A DNA stretch of 33,860 nt from Prochlorococcus sp. AG-402-K14 (GTDB lineage: Bacteria > Cyanobacteriota > Cyanobacteriia > PCC-6307 > Cyanobiaceae), in the NCBI GenBank assembly GCA_003216815.1, contig QCIG01000017.1, positions 1 through 33,860 of the forward strand. The letters run 5' to 3'. Below the pieces are notes generated by a model. That model was not told the DNA's origin. It ran no database searches and saw nothing but the letters and a program-made list of their open reading frames with translations. Positions 1-6,477 of this stretch are shown here, piece by piece (the stretch's first letter is position 1; every line of letters starts with the position of its first letter). The translations under genes and the position numbers were made by a program.

Positions 1-388
1 TTAAGTTGCCAAGATCTTTCAAAATATTTCCTAGATTGTAATGAGCACTTGCGTAGTCAGGTTTAAGTTCAATACTTTTGCGAAGTAATAATTCTGCTTC
101 TTTTAAGTTGCCAAGACTTTGTTGAATGACTCCATAATTTGAAAATACTCTATGGTCCTTGAACCCTTGAGTTATAAATACTTGATAATATTTCTCTGCT
201 TCTGAGATGTTTCCCTGTGAGTGCCATTTAAAGGCTTGATTAATTATTTGCTCCTTAGGATTTTCACTACTGGTATTAGTAGAAATTGAAATATGCTCTT
301 TTATTTCTTTACAAGGAAATGGAACTGAGAATGTTTTGATTTCGCTGAATTTCTTATTTCTTTGCCTTTTTCTACTTAATTCATCCAT
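1..388 (-). CDS. TPR-repeat protein, N-terminal part (runs off the window start)
   Basis: The minus-strand frame starts at ATG 388 and stays open to base 1, giving 129 codons, so the C-terminus lies outside the window. The protein begins with a charged segment (MDELSRKRQRNKKFSEIK). Tetratricopeptide repeats follow from about residue 50, with typical TPR spacing in GNISEAEKYYQVFI, VFSNYGVIQQSLGNLKEAEL and the next unit ending HYNLGNILKDLGNL. TPR arrays are protein-interaction scaffolds. In Prochlorococcus such an N-terminus often precedes a sulfotransferase or glycosyltransferase-like domain (established only loosely). That domain cannot be seen here, so the biochemical role stays open. Confidence 0.85.
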   Translation of the reverse strand, partial: MDELSRKRQRNKKFSEIKTFSVPFPCKEIKEHISISTNTSSENPKEQIINQAFKWHSQGNISEAEKYYQVFITQGFKDHRVFSNYGVIQQSLGNLKEAELLLRKSIELKPDYASAHYNLGNILKDLGNL

Positions 389-784
389 CTTTTCCGTTTC
401 TAATCTTTACGTTTAGTATTTTACTATTAATTTCTATTTTATTGGAAACTTATTTTCAAATTTTTTTGCTCTGATCTAGCGAAATTAATAATGACTTGCT
501 ATATATTTTTGCTTTTCTCAGCGATATACATGAAATGCAAAAAGTTGAGATATTTAGATAATATATAAGAATATTTTTATTATTGGAATGTGAGAGACAA
601 TTTGTTTTGAAATTTTTGATTTCAGCTAATATGGCTACATAATAGTAGTTATAAACATTCTAATTGTTGCTCTCATTTTCATATCAGAAATTACTTTCTT
701 CTTTCATGGTTGAAATTGTTGTTGAAGCAAAATTGAATGCTATATATTTGTTGTGTGTTAGACGCTTATTGTTTCTTTTTAGAT
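389..784. other. AT-rich intergenic region, no gene seen
   Basis: About 400 bases between the start of the TPR gene and the end of the interrupted secreted-protein frame. It is very AT-rich, has stops in all frames, and shows no convincing start with a ribosome-binding site, no tRNA-like folding and no strong terminator. It presumably contains the TPR gene promoter, but I could not single out a -10 box among the many AT runs. Confidence 0.5.
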
Positions 785-1165
785 CTAATTAACAAACGCA
801 CAAACCTGATCTATTACACCTAAAGTCAGTTTATCTCAATTGGGTTCTTTCCATTTCAAATCCTTGTTATTGAATTCATTGAATTTTTTTGTCCCTACTG
901 CAATATCCCTGAATGACTTCTCTGTGTATTTTATATCCATTGTGTAGAGAATGTCTTGCGTAATTTCAGTAGTGCTTTTTGGTATAAATTTGCTTCATAC
1001 TCTTACAGAATTATCTTGATTCTTTTGAATACTATTCTTGTCCCATAACTGCTCTCCATATTGACTTTGTGGAACTTGAATCCAATCGTGAGATCAGGCA
1101 TTAATTGTTTTAATGGGAGTCAAAATAATGAATAGTGTTAAAAAACTAATACAAATACTTTGCAT
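785..1165 (-). pseudogene. Small secreted protein frame interrupted by three TGA codons
   Basis: Reading from ATG 1165 to a TAG at 785-787 gives 127 codons with internal stops only at codons 24 (1094-1096), 57 (995-997) and 110 (836-838), all TGA. Between them the text looks like real protein. There is a classic signal peptide (MQSICISFLTLFIILTPIKT then INA). Then come SHDWIQVPQSQYGEQLWD, SKFIPKSTTEITQDILYTMD, FRDIAVGTKKFNEF, and after the third TGA DKLTLGVIDQVCAFVN. No frameshift is needed over 380 nt. The simplest reading is a recently inactivated gene for a small exported protein of unknown function. The alternative is TGA readthrough or recoding. I expect a glycine at codon 110 in relatives (EPN-G-DKL), which favours nonsense mutation, but this is unverified memory. 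Confidence 0.6.
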
Positions 1166-1213
1166 GGAATAGATCTTTCTTAGTTGACATGGCGTTGATA
1201 ATCTTAAGCCTGT

Positions 1214-1489
1214 TTATGCAGAATCATTGTTAATTTGATGTTCTATTAGTTCCCATCCATGGGTGATTAGTTCCGTCCAGTTATCGATAGCATTCTCTAA
1301 ATCTAGTCTTTTAGTGTTCATCAGTTGAGTCGGAATTCCTTCCATTGTGCAATGCCAAAGTTGAGTCAAAACATCTGGAAAGGTTACATGAGATTTTGGG
1401 TCATTTATAAAGAACAATACAAAATTTTTTTTGGGTGAAATTAACCAACCTGTGGGAGCAGGGAATTTATGTTGTAATGGTTTAATCAT
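1214..1489 (-). CDS. DUF1651-like small protein
   Basis: This 91-aa protein counts from ATG 1489; a TTG at 1510 would add seven residues (MPKVTKQ) but has no clear ribosome-binding site. The pattern GWLISPKKNFVLFF near the N-terminus and WTELITHGWELIE near the C-terminus resembles DUF1651, a small family found mainly in marine picocyanobacteria, with its 'GWL...' opening and 'W..L...GW' ending. That assignment is pattern recognition, not a search. There is no signal peptide, no membrane segment, and no known function. It is a single gene between the interrupted secreted-protein frame and a small membrane protein on the same strand. Confidence 0.65.
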   Translation of the reverse strand: MIKPLQHKFPAPTGWLISPKKNFVLFFINDPKSHVTFPDVLTQLWHCTMEGIPTQLMNTKRLDLENAIDNWTELITHGWELIEHQINNDSA

Positions 1490-1659
1490 TTGTTTTGTTA
1501 CCTTAGGCAAACAGTACCAAGCTTACTGAAATAAGTAGATGCTTTTCATGAGGGACTTCAACGATACCACTAAACTAGTACAAGTATACTATTATCGTGC
1601 TTTTGTCTTGTTAGCAACAATCCAAATTTCATATTCAGGGGTTAAATTTTGATTTCTGC

Positions 1660-1687
1660 AATCATTCCATTATTTGAATGATTTTTT
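1660..1687. terminator. Low-GC hairpin with T-run downstream of the 79-aa gene
   Basis: AATCATTC (1660-1667) and GAATGATT (1676-1683) form a perfect 8-bp stem with an 8-nt loop, followed on the plus strand by a T-run to 1687. It lies just past the stop of the minus-strand gene at 1705. The T-run is on the wrong side for that gene, so terminator function for it is doubtful. Confidence 0.3.
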
Positions 1688-1704
1688 ATCTATTATCAAC
1701 CTTA

Positions 1705-1944
1705 TTATTTGCCGCCATTGCAATATCTAACTGCTCGAGAGGTACTCGAGCCACTTAATTGGACTTCGTCAACACATTGAGCAAAAAGTTGTGATTCTTT
1801 TTTGAGTGAGCAAAAATTAAATGCAATTGCAGCAAGAGCAGCAGCTGATATTACCCTAGAACCTAGTTGTATTATTCCGTAAGCAAGCATTGCTTTTCTT
1901 TTTTTACCGCAACTCTGTTCGTCTTTGTTAATTTCGTTAGTCAT
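1705..1944 (-). CDS. Small one-pass membrane protein, unknown function
   Basis: A 79-aa protein from ATG 1944. A hydrophilic Lys/Glu-rich N-terminus with one Cys (to about residue 18) precedes a hydrophobic stretch around residues 19-45 (MLAYGIIQLGSRVISAAALA, then AIAFNF), followed by a polar tail with three cysteines and a Gly/Lys end. The basic residues before the hydrophobic part suggest an inner-membrane anchor or an uncleaved signal. I do not recognise a family. It lies alone, with the terminator-like hairpin 1660-1687 downstream and a 110-nt gap to the strong terminator at 2053-2093 upstream. Confidence 0.55.
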   Translation of the reverse strand: MTNEINKDEQSCGKKRKAMLAYGIIQLGSRVISAAALAAIAFNFCSLKKESQLFAQCVDEVQLSGSSTSRAVRYCNGGK

Positions 1945-2052
1945 TAAAAATTTATTTCTAAGAATAATTTAATAGATATGTTGAAAAACTCCTTGTCGGT
2001 CCTTGTGGAGAAAACCGTTCTCTGTAGCTATTAATTTTGGATTAGAAATAGG

Positions 2053-2093
2053 CACAAAAAAACCGCCCGTTCTGCACAAGGCGGTTTTTTGTG
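2053..2093. terminator. Strong bidirectional intrinsic terminator
   Basis: AAAAAACCGCC (2057-2067) pairs perfectly with GGCGGTTTTTT (2080-2090). CAC 2053-2055 and GTG 2091-2093 can extend the stem past one bulged A. The A-run on one side and T-run on the other make it a terminator in both directions. No annotated gene ends immediately before it on the plus strand. On the minus strand it would stop transcripts entering from 2240 and above. Confidence 0.8.
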
Positions 2094-2136
2094 AGATAAG
2101 TCGCAAGTGTTTCCTTGTTTCCACTGCGGAGTATCT

Positions 2137-2304
2137 CAACTCCTCACTTTTGTAATTTATCTGTACCTGATAATAATCTCAAGTACAAACAGATGAGTTT
2201 ATTGACTGTCACATGTGCCAATTTTTACATTTACTCAATTAAAAAGCACCCATCCTATAGCAAGTTGGGTGCTTTTTTTAACAGAACGATTGTGTGAGGA
2301 GTTG
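2137..2304. repeat. 11-bp perfect inverted repeat (CAACTCCTCAC / GTGAGGAGTTG)
   Basis: CAACTCCTCAC lies at 2137-2147 and its exact reverse complement GTGAGGAGTTG at 2294-2304. The two arms flank the terminator at 2241-2279. Both strands therefore carry the sequence ACTCCTCAC, the conserved core of the cyanobacterial small RNA Yfr1. The plus-strand copy can also pair locally, GGAGT 2128-2132 with ACTCC 2139-2143. Confidence 0.6.
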
Positions 2305-2313
2305 TCCTGTTAA
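2240..2313 (-). ncRNA. Candidate Yfr1-like small RNA
   Basis: Read on the minus strand from 2313, TTAACAG (2313-2307) pairs with CTGTTAA (2284-2278). The 22-nt loop between them contains ACTCCTCACAC (2302-2292). The terminator hairpin follows directly (12-bp stem, 2277-2241). Yfr1 is a short cyanobacterial RNA with an unpaired, nearly invariant ACUCCUCAC motif and a 3' terminator stem, and it targets porin mRNA leaders. Length, motif and terminator fit. Against it, I remember Yfr1 lying near trxA/guaB, which are absent here, so this would be an extra or divergent copy. An AT-rich stretch just upstream (TAAATT) could be a -10 box. Confidence 0.4.
2241..2279. terminator. Strong bidirectional intrinsic terminator
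   Basis: AAAAAGCACCCA (2241-2252) pairs perfectly with TGGGTGCTTTTT (2266-2277), a 12-bp stem with a 13-nt loop. T-runs exist on both strands: plus-strand T to 2279, and minus-strand T at 2245-2241. It could end the minus-strand small RNA candidate above and any plus-strand transcript from the 2100-2240 interval. Confidence 0.8.
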
Positions 2314-2408
2314 TTTATTTTTACCCCTTTAAGGTCTTTTTGTCACTATTAAAAAACAAAATGACTTAACATTAGGTGGCTTTTTTGATTTTCAGACTGG
2401 TCAATTAA

Positions 2409-2726
2409 TTATTCTTCTGCATTCTCAAACTGTTTTGCTAATCTGAATCCCTTTCGAATGATTAGATAAATTCCATATAAACCAGCAATAAAAGGAATAA
2501 TTATTAAAGGATTTGGACTGTAGTTGGAATAATCTTTGACACCATCAACATATTCGATACCTGAACATTTCAAAAATAGAAAACTTGTAAAGATAATTCC
2601 CCACCCAAGTATTGAGAGAATCCCTCCTTTTTTGTCACCTTCATAAAACCTATCTAATCCCCATCCCCAACCGATAGCAAGGATAACTCCTCTGGTGACA
2701 GCATTTTTTTCTTGCTTGCGTAGCAT
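2409..2726 (-). CDS. TM2-domain membrane protein
   Basis: A 105-aa protein from ATG 2726; a TTG at 2750 would add MRTNSKHT. Residues about 10-45 match the TM2 domain: a first hydrophobic helix with WGWGLDRFYEGDKKGGILSI, where the D-RFY-G-...-G loop is the family hallmark, then a second helix. A third hydrophobic stretch (NPLIIIPFIAGLYGIYLIIR) and a charged tail follow. TM2 proteins are small integral membrane proteins of unknown molecular role. There is no operon partner: the next gene upstream, at 3041, points the other way. Confidence 0.75.
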   Translation of the reverse strand: MLRKQEKNAVTRGVILAIGWGWGLDRFYEGDKKGGILSILGWGIIFTSFLFLKCSGIEYVDGVKDYSNYSPNPLIIIPFIAGLYGIYLIIRKGFRLAKQFENAEE

Positions 2727-3040
2727 TGTATGTTTTGAATTTGTTCGCAACGAACATAACTGAATTATTGTTGTTCTGCAAAAACTTATGATCGAAGATA
2801 CTTAATAATGTAAGAATTCGGATATGTTCTTTATTAGTTTGTTAATCAGCCTTATGAAATATAGGTCATCGTGCGTATCTTAAATTAAAGGATAAAGACT
2901 CAGAAAAAATTGATGAAAATCAATTTTTATCATTTGCTCTCTAGGTTAACCCAACTTGATCATTGTTAAATTGATTAATTATCTATAGGGGTGGTCTAGT
3001 TCAAGAAATAAAGATAACTTGGTTTAATAGCTGATTACTT
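2727..3040. other. Divergent intergenic region
   Basis: This separates the TM2 gene (minus) from the plus-strand gene at 3041 and presumably carries promoters for both. No small ORF, hairpin with T-run or RNA gene stands out. I could not choose a reliable -10 element. Confidence 0.4.
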
Positions 3041-3652
3041 TTGACAGTTGCATCACAGACTGAGTTGCAGTTAAGCCGACGCCTTCAAAAGGATAGTATA
3101 ACCATCTCAGGAAAGGTCATTTATATTAATCCTTTTCTTTATTGGCGTCGTTTTGATAATAATACTGATAGATGGTTGAGAGAGCCTGGCCAGCTAGGTG
3201 AAGAGCAAATAAACGTTAACAGAACACGTTTTTATCCAGAAGTTGATTGGACTTTTCTTAAAGATGAAGAGCGGATGATTAAAGATGCTGCTGTAGAAAT
3301 GTTTTTGAAAACGCTAGAATTAATAGGCACTTTTCACCCTGAGCTTACTGCTGGACAATTGTTAGAGGTTGAGAGAAAAATGGCAGTAACCAAGAAAAAG
3401 TCTTTTGAACGTTGGGTAGAAAAATCTTTTCGAAAGAAAATTAATAAAGCTTCAAGGGAACGTAATAGGTTTGCTCGAGAACGTTTTGTAAGAGGTTGGC
3501 GAGAATGGTTAACTCTCGAAACCACCCATCAAGCTTTTCTTCCATTCGCAGCAATAATTGTAATGTCAATATTTGCTGGTTGGTCCATAGGTATTTCAAA
3601 TAATAGTTGTACCCCGTATTTTCCAACGTCAGAAACGAGTATCCTTAAGTAG
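3041..3652 (+). CDS. Conserved hypothetical protein with C-terminal membrane segment
   Basis: A 203-aa protein with a TTG start at 3041; another in-frame TTG lies at 3065, and no ATG is available near the start. The body is soluble and very basic in the middle (residues about 120-155, many Lys/Arg: KSFRKKINKASRERNRFARE). A hydrophobic segment spans roughly residues 167-187 (AFLPFAAIIVMSIFAGWSIG). The architecture is a cytoplasmic domain with a C-terminal anchor. I do not recognise a characterised family. It precedes the 118-aa gene by 16 nt and mrdA, so the three may be co-transcribed, which would fit an envelope role only by association. Confidence 0.75.
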   Translation: MTVASQTELQLSRRLQKDSITISGKVIYINPFLYWRRFDNNTDRWLREPGQLGEEQINVNRTRFYPEVDWTFLKDEERMIKDAAVEMFLKTLELIGTFHPELTAGQLLEVERKMAVTKKKSFERWVEKSFRKKINKASRERNRFARERFVRGWREWLTLETTHQAFLPFAAIIVMSIFAGWSIGISNNSCTPYFPTSETSILK

Positions 3653-3668
3653 CTTTTGTAAAGCCACT

Positions 3669-4025
3669 ATGGCTAAAGATCAATTAAAGGATTTTCATTT
3701 ATTTGCAGTCGAATCTGTTTTACCTTTTGGAATGGGTATTATTAATAATGCTAAATCTGGTGGAATGAAAAAAATAATGGATGTCTTTCAATCAAAAGAT
3801 CCAGTTTCAGAATTTCAGGTAGATGGTGAAACTTCTGCACAAATGATGAGGGATAAAATTGACCAATTGATTCCTGGTTTAGGTCATCCAGTTCTTTCAG
3901 TTGATGTAACTGTTGAAGAAAATCAGCCTGATTTTGAAAGCAATGATCAAGATTCTTTAGTGTCAACTTTACATCGAATCAATAGTCAATTAGATCAATT
4001 AAAGCATTATCTCGAAAATGACTGA
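3669..4025 (+). CDS. Hypothetical protein upstream of mrdA
   Basis: A 118-aa protein from ATG 3669. An N-terminal part (VESVLPFGMGIINNAKSGGM) contains a mildly hydrophobic glycine-bearing stretch. An acidic, probably flexible region follows at residues 75-97, and the C-terminus (LHRINSQLDQLKHYLE, about 100-116) looks helical and possibly coiled-coil. There is no signal peptide and no known motif. It sits 16 nt after the preceding hypothetical and 39 nt before mrdA on the same strand, so it probably belongs to one transcript with the cell-wall gene. Confidence 0.75.
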   Translation: MAKDQLKDFHLFAVESVLPFGMGIINNAKSGGMKKIMDVFQSKDPVSEFQVDGETSAQMMRDKIDQLIPGLGHPVLSVDVTVEENQPDFESNDQDSLVSTLHRINSQLDQLKHYLEND

Positions 4026-4064
4026 AAAATATAGACGATGAAAAAATTTATTTGAATTGAAGCA

Positions 4065-5900
4065 ATGAAGAAAAAAGAAAAATTTTATTTAAGTTCTAAA
4101 AAACACGTAGGCACCTACAATCAGCCCCTAGTTTTCTTTCTCTTTATTTGTTTAATCTTTTTCGTAACAGGGGCTCGTCTTTTTTGGATACAAATAATAA
4201 ATGGATCCTATTATAAAAAACTTTCAGAAGAAAATAGAATTAAGCTAATTGCTAATCCACCTATAAGAGGAAGATTATTAGATCGCAATGGTGTAGTTCT
4301 TGCAGATAATAAATTAACTTATGCTTTGTCTATTCAACCTAGACTATTGACCAATAGTGAATGGATGAATCTTAGAAGGTCATTATCTGATTTATTAAAT
4401 GTTTCTTCAACTCAATTAGAGATTGCTTTTAATAAAAGTAATCCAGATACTCCCTATAAAAAAGTATTATTAACTGATTTATCGGAGGAGCAAATTATTA
4501 GGTTTAAAGAACAAGAGAGTAATTTGTATGGTGCTCAGATTGATATTGGTTTAGTCAGAAATTATCCTTATAAGTCCCTAGCAGCGCATGCTTTAGGTTA
4601 CACACAGCTGATAACTCAAAAGGAGTTTTCGAAGCTTTCAGAAAAAGGTTATAAATTATCTGATCGAATTGGAAGAAAAGGGATCGAAGCAGCTTTGGAA
4701 CCTGAATTAAGAGGTAAATGGGGAGGAGAAATGCTAGAAATTGACTCAATAGGGACAGTTCAACGTAGTTTAGGTTTAAAGTTGCCTAAAGCTGGTCAAG
4801 ATATCAAATTAACCCTTGATCTAGAGCTACAGAGTACAGCAGAAGAAGTTTTGTCTGACAAAGAAACTGGTGCAATAGTAGTTCTTGATCCACGTACAGG
4901 TGCAGTTAGGGCAATCGCTAGTAAACCAACTTTTGATTTAAATTTGTTTTCTCAACCTTTGACACATAGTCAATATAACAACTTATTTTTGTCATCAAAG
5001 CGCCCTCTTTTAAGCAGGGCATTTAATGCATATGATCCAGGTAGTACATGGAAGCCAGTAACAGCTATTGCAGGTATGGAAAGTGGTAAATTTCCGGCTG
5101 AAAAAAAATTAAATACGGTCCCATGTATTACTTATGGTAGTCATTGTTTTCCAGAATATAATAAAAGAGGTTTTGGTTGGATCGGATATGAAGATGCACT
5201 GAGAGTATCTAGCAATACTTTTTTTTATCAAGTTGGGGTAGGGGTTGGATCTAAGGCTTTATATGATGCTGCAAGCAAACTTGGCTTCGATAACTATACA
5301 GGTATAGAAACTTTTATTGATGAAAATAAGGGTTTAGTAGGGAATAAAAAATGGGCTGCTGAAGGGCGCGGGTGGGGTAAACCTGGCGAGACTCCTTGGA
5401 TTGTGGAAGATATGGCAAGTGCATCTATTGGTCAATCTGTTGTTCTGGTTACTCCATTGCAATTAGCACGAGCATATGCAGTTTTTGCAAACGGTGGTTA
5501 TCTGATTACTCCTCATTTAGTTGATGGCAATACAAACTGGAGATCTGAGAAATATTTTCAAAAAGTAGACATTCAAGACAGGACACTCGAGACAATTCGT
5601 CGTGGACTTCGAAAAGTCGTAACTAGTGGGACTGCTGTGGGAATAAATATAGACACCTCTATTCTTCCTCCAGTCGCTGGTAAAACTGGGACGGCTGAAG
5701 ATAGTAGTGGAGGTTCTGACCATGCATGGTTTGCTGGCTTTACACCTTATAACTCTGGAGAAATAGTTGTTGTTGCCTTTGTTCAGAATACTCCTGGCGG
5801 TGGTTCAGTACATGCTTTACCTATGGCAAAGAAAATGTTGCAGACATGGTATAAGTTAAATTCTAATGAGCAATTGATTAGTGGTGGAGATAAGTTGTAG
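4065..5900 (+). CDS. mrdA: Penicillin-binding protein 2, peptidoglycan D,D-transpeptidase
   Basis: This 611-aa class B PBP cross-links peptidoglycan during cell elongation, working with the SEDS glycosyltransferase RodA. A single N-terminal membrane helix (about residues 21-41) is followed by a dimerisation/pedestal domain beginning with the conserved RGRLLDRNGVVLADN. The C-terminal transpeptidase domain has all three active-site motifs: STWK with the acylated Ser327 and Lys330, SSN at 382-384, and KTGT at 540-543. Length is normal for the family. PBP2 is favoured over the division enzyme FtsI by its overall pattern, including the RGRLLDRNG segment and GYTQLI region, but the two are related. 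It ends 2 nt before the convergent reductase gene. Confidence 0.9.
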   Translation: MKKKEKFYLSSKKHVGTYNQPLVFFLFICLIFFVTGARLFWIQIINGSYYKKLSEENRIKLIANPPIRGRLLDRNGVVLADNKLTYALSIQPRLLTNSEWMNLRRSLSDLLNVSSTQLEIAFNKSNPDTPYKKVLLTDLSEEQIIRFKEQESNLYGAQIDIGLVRNYPYKSLAAHALGYTQLITQKEFSKLSEKGYKLSDRIGRKGIEAALEPELRGKWGGEMLEIDSIGTVQRSLGLKLPKAGQDIKLTLDLELQSTAEEVLSDKETGAIVVLDPRTGAVRAIASKPTFDLNLFSQPLTHSQYNNLFLSSKRPLLSRAFNAYDPGSTWKPVTAIAGMESGKFPAEKKLNTVPCITYGSHCFPEYNKRGFGWIGYEDALRVSSNTFFYQVGVGVGSKALYDAASKLGFDNYTGIETFIDENKGLVGNKKWAAEGRGWGKPGETPWIVEDMASASIGQSVVLVTPLQLARAYAVFANGGYLITPHLVDGNTNWRSEKYFQKVDIQDRTLETIRRGLRKVVTSGTAVGINIDTSILPPVAGKTGTAEDSSGGSDHAWFAGFTPYNSGEIVVVAFVQNTPGGGSVHALPMAKKMLQTWYKLNSNEQLISGGDKL

Positions 5901-5902
5901 AT

Positions 5903-6427
5903 TTAATTAGGATGATTTAGTTTTAGTAGTTGATTGAGAATTGCATTAATTGAAGTATCTTCAGCAATTTTTGATTTGTTAGTAGCTAATTGACGACCCA
6001 AGACTAAAGCTCCAAGATGGGTTAACTGAATTCGCATCGAAAGTAATAACTCCATACATCCTCCTCCTGAAAAACTTGCTATTGCAATTGGACGTTCGTT
6101 AAATAAACTTCGAAAATCTTTTCCTTGCACAGAAAGCCAAGCTATTGCATTTGTAAAAATAGGAGGAATTGAACCGTTATATTCAGGCGCACAAATGACC
6201 CAGTGTGAATGGCTTTCCATTTGAGTATTTATCGATTTAAGATTTTCTGGTGCTTGATCTTTTGAATTATGACGTGGATTAAATATAGGTAAATCATTTT
6301 TTGATTCTGTCAAATCAAGTAATTCGCATGAGTAATTTAGTTCCTTGCCAGCGACTAGAAATCTTTTGGCTAGTTTGAGATTTTCACCATTGCTAGCAGC
6401 TATAACAAGAAGCTTTTTATTAGACAT
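5903..6427 (-). CDS. NAD(P)H-dependent FMN reductase family protein
   Basis: A 174-aa flavodoxin-fold protein. The N-terminal strand and phosphate loop (LLVIAASNGENLKLAKRF, residues 6-23) and the hallmark APEYNGSIPP (80-89) identify the SsuE/ArsH/chromate-reductase-like group, which reduce FMN or quinones with NAD(P)H. FSGGGCMELLL at about 118-128 provides a further flavin-contact loop. It lies downstream of flv3-flv1 on the same strand with a 50-nt gap, so it may be co-transcribed and share a redox role (inference). The physiological substrate cannot be read from the sequence. Confidence 0.85.
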   Translation of the reverse strand: MSNKKLLVIAASNGENLKLAKRFLVAGKELNYSCELLDLTESKNDLPIFNPRHNSKDQAPENLKSINTQMESHSHWVICAPEYNGSIPPIFTNAIAWLSVQGKDFRSLFNERPIAIASFSGGGCMELLLSMRIQLTHLGALVLGRQLATNKSKIAEDTSINAILNQLLKLNHPN

Positions 6428-6477
6428 TGTGAATTAAAAGGGAAGTATAAATGGATTAAGTCTTTTTTGTAATGGAT

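Noticed and set aside
2115-2297. Plus-strand 60-aa open frame
   Set aside because: It runs through the 12-bp terminator hairpin and the small RNA candidate, its TTG start (2115) has no ribosome-binding site, and it shows no protein-like pattern.
3334-3966. Several minus-strand open frames under the two hypotheticals before mrdA
   Set aside because: They are antisense shadows of the plus-strand frames, overlap each other, and have no supporting starts.
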